A stretch of 64,000 nucleotides of DNA from Glandiceps talaboti (lineage: Eukaryota > Hemichordata > Enteropneusta > Spengelidae). The notes beneath the pieces were generated by a model that was not told the DNA's origin, searched no databases, and saw only the letters and a program-made list of their open reading frames with translations. Location: assembly GCF_964340395.1 (NCBI RefSeq), contig NC_135564.1, positions 7,267,361 through 7,331,360 on the forward strand, given 5' to 3'. A program made the position numbers and the translations under genes. Below, piece by piece: positions 34,811 to 47,575 of the stretch. The stretch's first letter is position 1. Each line of letters begins with the position of its first letter.

Positions 34811-34890
34811 CATGACAATGCTTTTAATGTATCGGCACTATCCAATAGACAACCACCTAGACAACACCTGCGATACAAATCTCTAGGAAA
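34811..34890 (+). repeat. Dispersed direct repeat, copy 1
   Basis: About 80 bp beginning CATGACAATGCTT, with a core including CTATCCAATAGACAACCACC. A second copy in the same orientation lies at 35788-35871. Copy 1 lacks four bases (ATCA) present in copy 2. The family is unknown. Confidence 0.85.
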
Positions 34891-35196
34891 CATACAAGTT
34901 TGAGTGAGTCAGCCATAGGAACACACTGTTTTGTTGTTTTGGTGAAAATTGTCTACGCATTCGCGTACTTTGATCAGCTGAACACGTAGACACTATTATG
35001 TACGTGTTCGACTATCGGCCACATTTTTACCAATGTCGCGATGTCCTACTGATATTCATTATCTCAACTTGGTTACTATATTGCAAATTTCTATAAAGGT
35101 CGAATCACAATATTGTATTCGTGAGCTTAAAAATGAGTAATGGATGCGCACTTACCCACACTGCATATTGTATTAAGAGGTCTTATTTTTTAAATT

Positions 35197-35230
35197 ACCA
35201 CCACCACCACCACCACCACCACCACCACCA
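35197..35230. repeat. (ACC)n microsatellite
   Basis: About 11 copies of ACC, in the middle of the interval between the two dispersed direct repeats. Confidence 0.95.
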
Positions 35231-35787
35231 GCGTAGTTCTGCAAAGTTGTATATATAATTTCAACAAAGATATATCGGCGTCAGGAATGTGACAATAACT
35301 GCCACAAGGAAATATCACTGCACTTATCATAGCGCCAGGATTATTGTACTTGGACAAATATTTGTAGATAATAACGAATGAAGAACCATGACGTCAATCT
35401 AGAGCGAAACAATGACAGTTCACTGAAATGTTGCAACGTTCTTTAATTATAGCAAACCAATCAAATATGGAACATAACGCTTGTGCAAAGTTTGAATGCA
35501 ATCAGAAAAAACATGTACGTGCTGGGACATAATGAGGGCTGATGAGTGGCGGTGTGGTGTGCCGCGAATCGTCCCTTCAGTACAAATGTTGTGCCTAAGG
35601 CTGCAAATTAAAATTGATTACACTGAATGTTGTTGCTCAACATTTAGACAAGTAAATATATGCCTTAAATGCTTGAGGTAACGAAAAGGTCTGAATAGCA
35701 CGTGTCATTGACATAACTGTCTGATGAAGGATGTCACTAACACATAACCATAGCAACCATAATCAATGGTAGGGGCAATCGATCAAT

Positions 35788-35871
35788 CATGACAATGCTT
35801 GTAATATATCGGTACTATCCAATCAATAGACAACCACCTAGACAACACTTCAGATATACATCTTTAGGAAA
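35788..35871 (+). repeat. Dispersed direct repeat, copy 2
   Basis: The same orientation and order of blocks as 34811-34890: CATGACAATGCTT, ATATCGGTACTATCCAAT, AGACAACCACCTAGACAACAC, then ATACA.CT.TAGGAAA. Flanks differ from copy 1, so the similarity ends close to these coordinates. Confidence 0.85.
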
Positions 35872-37190
35872 ATCCACAAAATACACTGCAACAGAAAACA
35901 AATAGATGGCCTTACCGCCGAGTCCTGTTCGATGCGCATTTTGTACGTATGGTGAACCATGGCGATTGCTATCACATCTTGTTTGCACTTTACTAACTGA
36001 GGAGCGTGTTTCGATAAAATCAATTGTCTCAATTTCATAGATATTTTATCAAATTTAAAGTTGTGCAAGGAACAACACAGTTAGAGTGTAAGGTTGTTTT
36101 GAAGCTGTTCTCTGTTGAAGTTCATTTTTATGTTGTATTGAACAAACCCACCATGACCCACCCGGCTAGCACTGAAGAATTCTCTATTTAGCGCATAGTA
36201 TATTCTGAATTTTCATGAAAGATTATGCTTTCGTGGAATAGGCTTTTAACAAATCTCCTTATTGAATAGTAGTGTGTTAAAAATTGAAAATATGTTCAGC
36301 GTTCTTCTCTCCTTCTAGTCATAGACACCATCTGTGTGATGTTCACAGTGATTAAAATACCAATACCTCTATATTGTGCACATGAATTCAATAATAGTGT
36401 ACCTTATACTTCACACTGTATAATATGGAAATGTCTATAATAATCGTGTGACGCAAAACATCATTCTTGCTATATCAAGAATGAAATACATGCTGGTATA
36501 TTCATATGGTGATCTAAAGAAAACACTAATGATATAGACCACAATTACAATGTTACTTCCGAGTTTAAAAACCACAGTACAAAAGACAGCTGACTTTTCA
36601 ATAACGACAAAGATGATTTAATATCTAGAGAAACGAAATATATTCGGTTAGGTTGTGGAAAAATACATGTTTTGAAGTTGAATACAAATAGATGTACAAT
36701 ACATGTGTATAATCACACAGTTTAACAAATGTAATGGCAAAAGTGGCCACAATATTTAATTATAACGCGATTAACATTGACGTAAGATGACAGCACAAGC
36801 ATAACAATGTTCCAATGTAAAGGTTATCATAAGCGTTTTGATACATATATGCGGGGAGTACATCATATGCATTTATGTCTATTACTGAAGAACACTTGAG
36901 GACGGTATTCAATCAACAATCAGAATCGATGAATTTCTCTGACCATACATGTATATATAAATAGAACTATTACCAGATAATCGTTCGACATAGAATGTTC
37001 GTAATTGATTGGTTGTGCTGTAATCCACGAAGCATTATATTAGTGATGTCAGATGGTAAATGAAGGACGCTACTATGGGTGAACTGGAGCGCGTACGAAC
37101 AAGGAATGTGGCGAATTATGGCCATTTGTTCATAACTTTCGAAATAACATGTGATGTTCGTTTAGTATTTCAAATTATGACACAATATAA
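35872..37190. other. Gene-free stretch
   Basis: I see nothing coding or structured here. Confidence 0.55.
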
Positions 37191-37342
37191 ATGATATGAT
37201 GTAATGTGATGTGATATGATGTGATGCGATATACGATATGATACGATATAATGTACTGTACTGTACTGTGCTGTACTGTACTGTCATGTTACATAACATA
37301 ATACAACATAATATACAATGCAATATGTTATATGATATGATG
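37191..37342. repeat. Degenerate pentanucleotide array (TGATR / TACTG / ATAAC)
   Basis: Units of about 5 bp drift through GATAT/GATGT, ACGAT, then TACTG (about seven copies), then ATAAC/ATACA. This is the same architecture as the array at 2636-2965 with different motifs. Confidence 0.85.
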
Positions 37343-37378
37343 CTATACTCTACAATATAATATGATTTCTCGAAATGC

Positions 37379-37381
<3 letters not shown>

Positions 37382-37462
<81 letters not shown>
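37382..37462. repeat. (GA)n microsatellite, about 40 copies
   Basis: A pure purine GA run of about 80 bp. A homopurine mirror repeat of this length can form triplex (H-) DNA. Confidence 0.97.
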
Positions 37463-37465
<3 letters not shown>

Positions 37466-37504
37466 ACATAGAGTGACAACTGAAGATGGGCGGATGGACG
37501 GTCA

Positions 37505-37507
37505 GTC

Positions 37508-37564
<57 letters not shown>
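37505..37564. repeat. (CAGA)n microsatellite
   Basis: About 15 copies of CAGA, 42 bp after the GA tract. The minus-strand open frame 37162-37611 spans three adjacent repeats and is an artefact. Confidence 0.97.
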
Positions 37565-37582
37565 TACAAGGCAATTCCCAGT

Positions 37583-37641
37583 ACATTCTGGCTAGTAAAG
37601 TGACACCTCAAAAATGATTAATACTTTACTGGCCGGAATGT
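37583..37641. repeat. Hairpin (19-bp inverted repeat)
   Basis: The left arm ACATTCTGGCTAGTAAAGT (37583-37601) pairs with ACTTTACTGGCCGGAATGT (37623-37641) with two G-T type mismatches and a 21-base loop. It sits just outside the CAGA tract. Confidence 0.8.
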
Positions 37642-39644
37642 TCAATGGATATAGTATGACCAGCAATAATACTAAACAGGAATTTAAGAATTATAACGGA
37701 TTGCAATGATTAAAGAAAGTGACAATAATATAATAACTTAGTATAGAAATTATTGGAAGAAGTTAGTTATTTGATAAATGATAGCTTAAGGATGATAATC
37801 AGCCTGAAGGCAATCGTCCACCTCTATACCTATTTTACCTAGAGATAGTCAATAACTTATTACCTTCCTATCACACATTTTCTCAACGAAAAGTTATTAA
37901 TAATACTTTTAAGAAGTATAGTACTCATAATTCAAGCTTGTGTGCTGCATGATATGTATGCGGTAAACGTATCAGTAATTCCACGTTACGTTGCTCAGTA
38001 TAGTATGCCTTAATTGTATCTTCCGCAATGTATACATCATGTAGAATATATAAGCATGTATTCCTCTGACATCAATTATTCATTCTAGTACCAATGCATG
38101 CCATGATTTCTATATTCGACTTCTCAGTACCATTAATCAAATGTGAAAAATGTTTTATATCAACCAAATATTAAGGAAATTCTTATATGCCGTCCATGTT
38201 GTCTTTCTACCAGTTTTTCTGCCAATCCAAAGGCAATTGTCTTGTTCAAGATATGTTGCATTGCATTCATAGCAAACACAACCATTAATGTTGACATTTT
38301 GAGGTACTGTTTGTCATGATTCTTGGTTTACAAGGTAGCAGTCATATTTAAGTTTACATTATAATGTCAGAACGACGACAGTTAGTCAGTTTATCTTTAT
38401 TATCTGCGTTTACACGTTCATTTCATTCATTGCTTCTAAAGAACGGATGTTTCCATCGCCCTTTCCTCTTTAAATTTCGGTCTTGATTTCAAGCATATCT
38501 TAAAATGTAAACATGTTCATATTCGCCTTAAATTTGTACTTTTTGTACCCACTGCAGAAGTGTGAAATCATTACCGTGGTCTGCAGCAAGAGTTTCTCTA
38601 GAACCTATTACTAAACATGTAAATTACTTTGAGAAATAATTAAGTGACATTTACTATCATGAACCGCAATCCGCTATTACATATAACAGTTAGAAACTAT
38701 AGATTTTTGAAAACTCATTGCCTATGTCTTATTTTCGTTAGGGGTAAGATCAATAGTTCAGAGGGTTTGAGCTATTTTGATTTTTTCTCATCCTACAAAA
38801 TCGATTTTACCTTAATGTTTTGTACCCCAAAATAGAAACATTTCTTCAAAAATTGTCCAATTGAGAATAGGAAGATTTTTTGCTATAGTACTGCATGACA
38901 CTAAAATAAAGTAAAGTGTCAGCAATACTCACTACATACTGGCGTTATATTCATAACACTACTACTAATACTTCTAATACTACTACTACTACTACTACTG
39001 CTACATATTAATTTGAAAATTGATTTTACGGTTTGAAGCGATTTTTAATTTTGGTCTGAGGCCTGGGTATAGGAATTTAGTTGTTTATCCTACATTGACT
39101 ATTGATCTCGCCCCTTATTTCCATTGAAATCGGAACACATATGTAATGACGTACACGTGTGGTAATAATGCTCTGAGTGATTGGCTTTGAAAATGTCTAA
39201 CCGAATTAGAATTAGAATTTAAATCAAGCCGCAAACAACACGCTTTGTTCCATAACTTCAAGCAATTACAATTGCGTGAAAGTTGGTTTCTGATCTTCAG
39301 AGCTCACAGCATGTGTACTACAGAACACTGCAGTCGTGTGATTATGTTTTTACATGCATCCCAATTGTATGCAACGTATTATCGGGAATATAAGCCACTG
39401 AAAGATTACTAGATGAAAGGAAAGCCGCGATTCCATCTTTTCATATATAAATTCCGATTAGTTCATTATTAAAACATAACCGTCATTACCGTTGTTTATG
39501 AATTATGGAAAAGAGATGTTTGATGAGATAAAAGAAAATATTCCAGTCGAGTTATCATCAATTAGTGATGGCTCTTGGAAATTTACTTCAACATAAACCC
39601 AGGGAGTGTCTGCTATACGTATTGCCTTTACATATGCGTATAAA
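37642..39644. other. Gene-free stretch
   Basis: No exon recognised. A (TAC)n run of about ten units with variants lies at about 38958-39003. Confidence 0.55.
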
Positions 39645-40187
39645 TTGGCACCAGTCCCTGTCTCATGATCTTCAAATGTTTTGAATTTGTTATTCTTTTC
39701 AAATTTCTGGAGAGAAAATGTAGTCAACCTCCCCCCCCCCAGATACTAGTAGCCTCCCAAGGGACTGGTGTTTGTCATCAACGCCTCCACCCCCATGTAA
39801 TCGACTTGAAATGTGGTCACTAAACAGCGAACAAAGAGAGATAATAGACACTTGCACAGATTAATCCAGCCACTCAGATGAGAGGTAATACTTGGCTAAG
39901 GTTACCATATATGCAAAATAGTCTTATTACCCTCTCGTCTGATTGCTAGAGTAATCTGTACACCTGTATATCATTCTCTCTTTGTTCGCTGTTTAGTGAA
40001 GGTATTTCAGGTCGATAAAAATGGATGCGCTGGTGACTGACACCAGTCCCTTGGGAAGCTACTAGTAACTGGGAAAAATAAAACAAAAGTTGACCATATT
40101 TTCTTCCCCAACATTTTAAATGAATAACAACTTCAAAACATTTAAAGATTATGTGGTGACTAAATCTCCCAAGGGGCTAGTGCCAGT
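39645..40187. mobile_element. Foldback / MITE-like element with long imperfect inverted arms
   Basis: Three nested blocks are inverted and colinear. CACTAAACAGCGAACAAAGAGAG (39818-39840) has an exact 23-bp complement at 39976-39998. The 27 bp at 39744-39770, containing CCCAAGGGACTGGTG, match the complement of 40041-40067 with one mismatch. The outer block 39645-39726 matches the complement of about 40090-40187 with more substitutions. The loop is about 135 bp. No transposase is encoded. Short frames on opposite strands at 39503-39727 and 40120-40365 share a similar peptide (FKTF.D) only because the DNA is inverted. I could not identify a clear target-site duplication. The family is unknown. 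Confidence 0.8.
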
Positions 40188-43100
40188 TTATTCAATCTAC
40201 ACGCGTTACACATGTGTTCAGCGGAAAGGTGCATTTGCTTGTATGGATCGCAATTTTCGACTTCACGCTGACAAAGTTATTGTGCTATTAATTCACAGAC
40301 AGGAAAGGGGTCTTAAACTGTCTAAACACATTCATTATTTTCTAAAGTTAATAGGATTGCTGTGATCGGTTCAAAGATGTTAATACTAGTGTAGATGGTG
40401 TTCTATGCATAGCAAATCAAAGTATATCAAACAGCGGTAATGGTCGTTTTTCTTAATAGAGTTGTCGTTTAGATGGAATCATTCCTTGACTAAGCCATTA
40501 ACTCTTGTCTTCTATGTAAGCTGCATTTTAATGTGTAAGATAATGAGAAAATCAATGTGATGATTCTTTGGGATGATTCTCCCACATAGTCATTTCAATG
40601 TCACACTGGTCATTTGAACACTCCGAATAATTTGGAAACGGGTCTATATAAAGTAAATGCAGTGTTGGGCCCTTTTTATAGAGCATAGTCCAGAACTTCG
40701 TGCTGTTTCCACTGTGAATGGTGCTGTGGGCATTTTTCCTATCTACCCCCCTGTCTGTCCGTGTTGGCGGTGACAGTATTGGACATAATTGTACATACAT
40801 ATACACAATTCTCTTCGGACGGGTCAATATTAATCATAAGTTCGCTATATTTGTACCCTTATCAACAATTTTGAAAAATACATTTCGAACTGTGATTTTT
40901 TAGAAATTTATTTAAATGACTTCATCTGTACCCTCACATATTATCCCTCAGAGCATAGTATTTCAATAGACGTTTCATTTGAAATTCAGAGTCAATCACT
41001 GCAGAGTAACACATAAGAAATGTGTAAACTAATATTACCAATCACCATGTACATTTACTTGCGCCTCTCAAGTTGACAATGGTCGTACATCTGGTGTTGA
41101 TGGTCAGATAGCACAGTAAAAAGTGTTTATAGATATAATAACATATCTTTAAGCGAGATATTTCAAGTACTGCAAACTTTGAAATTAAGTTGTATAAACG
41201 ACCCCATTAGAACCACATGCACATTCTGCACATTTACATATTAGGTTTATGTCTTCAAAGAACACTTGTTGTGGACTATTGCCAGCCTTAACCGCCTACT
41301 TCCATACCTCTGGCCTCGCATTTGAGCATGATATACTAATGATGCCAACTTCATATGTCGTGAGAACAAAATCTGAATCAACATGAACATGAACTGCATG
41401 GGATGTGAGAGCATCATCATGAATATGATGGACGTTAGAATACACATTCGTGAACGTTTAAAAAACCGAATGCAAGTCGACCAGAAACTACCATGGGACA
41501 AATAAATGTCTCTGGGTAGATCAACAATTATGGAAAAAATTTATCAAGAAATGACATAATATAGTAATACTTATTATACTATAAACAACACTAGGATGGA
41601 CATTTTAAATACAATTCTTTCATATTATATTTGGTGCGTCCAATGGCATCACAAACTGTGTTTGGTGTAAACCGTACTAAACAGTGATTTTCTGAGTGCT
41701 CCAAGGCATGTATCGACATCAAACTAATATTTGATTACATCTTTAAAGTACTTTACTCCGACTGTGAAAGTACATATTCAGTCCTGGAGCATGAATATGT
41801 ACATTTTAATATTTAAAGATTCCGTGCAATCTCCACTATTGTCTGTATTTCCATGTATCCTTTCCTGTTCATTTGTTTCCTATGTGTGCACGACATGGCT
41901 TTTGTTCATAATAAAGCCACCCGTTTCTTTACCATATGATAATACCATATGAGCTGAAAGTAACGATCGTGGTTTCATTTATTTTTCAACAATTATTTTG
42001 CAGAGATGTAAGTTGATTTAAAGTTGGTAACAGGTAAAGGAAGGGTTTAATAACGTCTCCAATGGTGGATTATACCACGCGCTAGCCAAATTGTAGAGTT
42101 CAAACAGAAAATACACGATTTATTTTATGAGTGTTGTAGGTCACGGCTGCACGCGTCTACGTCATTGGATCTCCAGTGCTTGAAATATGACTTGAAGCTT
42201 TCAAAATTACCAACACTTTCTCATGTTCTCAGATTAAGCTTGCTCAAGTATAACTGTCTCATATCTCTATTCATTCATGCGAAAAATACTCGTGATATGC
42301 AGGTTTTGTCAATACATGGCCTCCCTATGTCATGAGTCATCCTTCCTTCTGCTGAACAAAGAAAGACATTGGCAAATGATATATCTAAATATATAACTAT
42401 AGAGTTAGCAGTGACTTGTCATATTTAGTTACGGACATATTTTTTAAATGAATCAACGTTAAGATGGTAATAGTGTATCAAGTAGTAGTATTCTCCATTT
42501 ATATCACACTTCTTCTTTAAAACAGGTCAAGTGATTTCTCATTTCAAAATAACAAAATTTTGAATAAAGTTCATTGAAATTCATGAACTTGTTATTCGTA
42601 GGTGAACGACATCATACATTTTTTACGATACGATATTACCCGATAAAAAAGAGCAGAGGGAAATGACATCACAAACGTAAATACAAAGAATTAAACAATC
42701 AGATTGGATAACAGAGGTCAGAAAATAATGATGCTAATCGTGTCTGACCCCTGGAAACAGTAAATAATGGTACAAGTTTAGAGTGTAAATAAATATACAA
42801 AATGTAGCTTTACCCTCGACCCCTCACCCCCCCCCCCCCCATATATCTTTGAGTGGCAAAAAGGAAAGGAAGGCATATATTACATTAAAACTACACGATG
42901 TTATGCGGTAATGATATCGTCTATCATGGTATGGTGTATACATCTAATTACTAGATCAGAGTCTCGCAGCGTTATGTATTCCGTTCGCAATAATGGTACT
43001 TGAGTTCAAAGGCACACTATTCTGACGTATCTTTTATGACTGCAGATATCAGGCTACATTAAGTAGATAACACCTCGCATGTGTTCAAACACTGATGTTC

Positions 43101-44999
43101 GGCCTTGAAATAAGATGGTATTCACCTCAAAGCTATCGCACAACGTATATCATGCGTTTTGATCAACTAACGCTAATGTGTTTCTAAGCTTCTTTCACGA
43201 TGCACTTTGAGAACTCACTATATTTGATTGTATGAACTTAAAGGAATAAGTCAGTAACATGGCTCTTCCTGGTTTCGTTTATATGATATAAAAAAAAAAA
43301 ACATTTCATTTATTCAGATTGCTGTAGGTCAAACTGACTGATGTCGAGTGGGGGCTCTTATCAGGTTTTCAGATATGGAAATGCCATGACAGTGTTTGAA
43401 GGGTACTAAACTTTCTCAAAACCGGAAATTTCAAGTAACAATTCTCTTATTACGTGCAAATGTCTACACTTATTACATTAGCTAAAATTGGGGATTTGGT
43501 CACCCCCCCCCCGAACGTATTTAATATAAACCCAGAAATAACACTTGACAATAATAATTTTTTACTTTAATATGACGCTACAACACTTACTGCATCGTTA
43601 ATATCCTTCCATATGGATGAAATTGACACGGATATGTAAACAGTGATTATATCTCTAACTGCCATGAGTACAACTGTGTAGAGTAACTCAAGTTGTCAGC
43701 TGCTTTGAAACGGAACTGACAATGAACGCTCACAATAAGCTGTCTTGTCTTATCTGGGATGATCTTTCCAGTGAATTGCAATTGGATCATCTCGCTTGAA
43801 TGATCGGACTATCAGTAAGCTTGTCTCTTGTGATTAATTATCTTATGTTGCAGATGTTAACAATTATCATATAATATATTTACCGCCTTTATTCATTATT
43901 GCCCCCCCCCTCCTCCTCCCCATGTGTCCTATCCAACAAACTCTACGTTGCTGTAACGATCACTGGCATGGCACTTGTTATATATCGACTGCAAACTCGG
44001 CAACAATCATGCGATATTCTCCTTAGTGGCTGTTACAAGTTGAATAATTACGACAGTCGTCGTCATATAAGTTATAACCACTAATAAACGTTGTTGCGGG
44101 AACGTCCACATTGGAATCTTATTGTGACTTGCGAGAATTGACATGCTTCACTTCATGCCCGTCTTTCGAAGACTATAAATATACTCAACCATCTTTTATT
44201 TTAACCAAAAAACTTTGCATCTGATTTCGATTATTTTGTAGTCAGGGTTGTTTCTCATAAATGTTAATCCCATAATATTAACTGACAGCTGATATTATAA
44301 TTACGATACTGCATTTCCCAATGCAATGAACCTCTTATATCTCCATATAGAATGAAATAACTATTAACCCTAAGGCAAATTTGAGATCGAGGCTAAAAAT
44401 GACATTTTTAAAAATCTAATTATTTTGAAAGGGAAAAAAGTGCTAAAGGATACATTTATCTGACGATATATTTAAATTGATAAGATTAAGTTTCAAGATA
44501 ATATGAATGGTATAATCTATGAGAACTTAAACACATATATAACTAGTTTTATGAGTGCAAATATCAACCCAGAGCCTGTTCATGATTCTCTTAAACGTAT
44601 AAGGACTGCCAACGGACATGATGAATCATATGAATGGCGTCAATCCCTGAACGTACACGCTTTTCTGTTGATTGATATCTTCAAAATTCAAATTCATATT
44701 AATTATTATATGATATTCAACACAACATGCTATTTATTGCTTTGACAGGTGTGAATTTATGTCTAGAGGCAAATGTTTCCATGTTACTGTGACACAAGCC
44801 GTGCTTGAAGAATGTATGATCTCATGTGAACAGTAAGATTACACAATGTAGACTGATGTCTTTCTAATAAAAGTATAGCGTCAAAATGTCACCCTAATGA
44901 CTGAATCAGTTTTTAACACATACATACGTAGGTACTCTCCAAGAAGGACTCGCCCGCCGGCATGCCAGCTTCTTTGCGTTTGCTAAATCTCCACCAAAA
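40188..44999. other. Gene-free stretch with clustered C homopolymers
   Basis: No exon recognised. C runs of 9-14 lie at 42827-42840, 43503-43512 and 43902-43910, with another inside the foldback element at 39731-39740. The 91-codon minus-strand frame at 40552-40827 has no recognisable domain. Confidence 0.55.
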
Positions 45000-45690
45000 G
45001 TAGTTAAAAGTGTTGGATCAAGTTTATAGTGGTCATAGAATTAAAACTAAGGTGAGAGCGTGTATAGACCTTATTTGCACTTTAAGGTGTTTAGCCCCTG
45101 AAGGTGGGAATGTTATAATGGGCTTCATCTGTCCGTCCGTGCGTGCGTGCGTTCGACTAGGTCATTTCTCAGACATGCAATGTTCGATTTCTGTCAAACC
45201 GGGCGCAAAAGTGGCATGTCATATGGGACATATGCAAATTTGACTAAATGAAGGCCATATTTGTAGTTACTAATCAATCTTTATGGCATAACTCCTTCTA
45301 GTGTTTACCCCAATATTACCAGGTACAATCTTTCTTTTAATACATTGAACTTTGATCTTGAACTTCAGAGTCAATTATCAAAATCAAATAGTCTGTAGCA
45401 TGCATGTCTGGCGAATTTCTTCCAGAATAATGTCTGAAGGTATGCTGAACATGTGACTTGAGATACTTTTGGTGCTCACAACTTTTTAATGAATTGTGGC
45501 TATATTTTCAGTGAAAAGTCATAATATGCCTCTTAACGCAAATTCTTTAATACATACAGACTCCACTCCAGTGTCTATCCCACATCATTCAGTATAAATT
45601 GTCTTTAGAGACATTGGGGTTTGACCTTTGACCTTTAGGGTACAGTGTCGAAATCCAGTCATTCATTGCTTATCACAGACACAGACACGT
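45000..45690 (+). repeat. Candidate dispersed repeat with internal CCGT/GCGT run
   Basis: The block contains TCCGTCCGTGCGTGCGTGCG (about 45132-45151), then a stretch with GGGACATATGCAAATTTGAC, then ATGGCATAACTCC, and near 45627-45645 the doubled motif TTTGACCTTTGACCTTTAGG. Short internal runs of this kind followed by TGACCT-rich sequence are typical of interspersed repeats in marine invertebrate genomes as I remember them. Only one copy is in this window, so repeat status is inference. It encodes no protein. Confidence 0.35.
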
Positions 45691-46024
45691 AAACCTTTCA
45701 CGATCTATTTTGCCATTAATTTCTTTCAAGTAATGTCAACATTCAGTCACATAGAAAGTAAAGATTCCAGGGGGTCAGTGTCTTCTATGAAGACTTACGA
45801 AGACTTGTTAGCTTAGAAATCACTGAATGTGTTTCTACAGTACTAGTTCCAGGAATTAAACTTCAAACATAAAAAATTCAAGCTTTAAAGATAAAGTGAC
45901 AACATAACCATATAATAACATATTGTAAACACCATTTTTATAGCATTTATGAATATTGTGGTTACTTTAGTTTTATACTGAAGAAGTAGTACACAAGTTG
46001 ATGAATTAAGACCTATTTTTATAT

Positions 46025-46966
<942 letters not shown>

Positions 46967-46986
46967 ATAACTGGCCGCCTTCAACA

Positions 46987-47193
46987 AGTTTAACCAGTAA
47001 GTGCGCAACAAAAATGAGGACGGTGAATTAAAGCAACTTACTGATTCAAAGTAAATAATGAATAAATAAAAGAAAAAGAAAAATAAATAAATAAAGAGTT
47101 TACCAGTAACTGCGCAACAAAAATGAGGATGATGAATTAAAGCAACTTACTGATTCAAAGTAAATAATGAATAAATAAAAGAAAAAGAAATAC

Positions 47194-47224
<31 letters not shown>

Positions 47225-47226
47225 AT
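46987..47226 (-). repeat. Tandem 110-bp duplication plus (TTTA)n tail
   Basis: Copies at 46987-47096 and 47097-47206 are nearly identical (AGTTTAACCAGTAAGTGCGC versus AGTTTACCAGTAACTGCGC at their starts). Both end in AAATAAATAAA runs, the second extending to 47226. The block lies immediately downstream, in retrotransposon orientation, of the reverse-transcriptase stop codon at 47243. It is therefore probably the 3' untranslated region of that element, duplicated with its A/T-rich tail. Confidence 0.8.
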
Positions 47227-47242
47227 ATTAAAGTTATTGTAG

Positions 47243-47575
47243 TTAGTTGTCCAAGTTTGATGCCACTTGAGACTTGAAAGCATCAAGTGGTCCTACAATT
47301 ACAATGTCTGGTGGTAGATTGTTCCATTCTTTGATGGTTCTAGGGAAAAATGAAAATTTTCCGTGGTCTGTTTTGAATGTTGGTATTTGCTAACTTTTAC
47401 TGTGCATGTGTCTCATATATCTTGATGGAGGTTTACGATGCTGGTCTTTGTTTAAAGCAACTGTCCCCGCTGAGATTTTATAGAACATTGCTAGTCTAGC
47501 TTCTTTCTGTCGTTGTTCTAGTGATTAGGTTTGTATCATGTTGTTATTGGCTGGCATTAGACACGTGAAAAAAAT
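47243..47575 (-). pseudogene. Non-LTR retrotransposon (LINE), C-terminal end of reverse transcriptase, dead
   Basis: Read on the minus strand, one frame gives LEQRQKEARLAMFYKISAG, then after about 30 residues SFFPRTIKEWNNLPPDIV, then LDAFKSQV, and ends at a TAA stop (complement of 47243-47245). The L..RR..ARL..FYKI and SFFPRT...WN.LP signatures are typical of the C-terminal end of CR1/L2/Jockey-type open reading frame 2 proteins, just after the reverse-transcriptase domain. Two in-frame stops interrupt it (complement of 47390-47392 and 47525-47527). Similarity fades by about 47575, so this is a 5'-truncated, mutated copy. The clade is uncertain. Confidence 0.85.

Noticed and set aside
37162-37611. 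149-codon minus-strand frame with Ser-Leu and Cys-Leu-Ser-Val runs
   Set aside because: It spans the pentamer, GA and CAGA repeats and has no unique domain.
39503-40365. Two small proteins sharing FKTF.D on opposite strands
   Set aside because: The similarity follows from the inverted repeat of the foldback element, not from paralogous genes.
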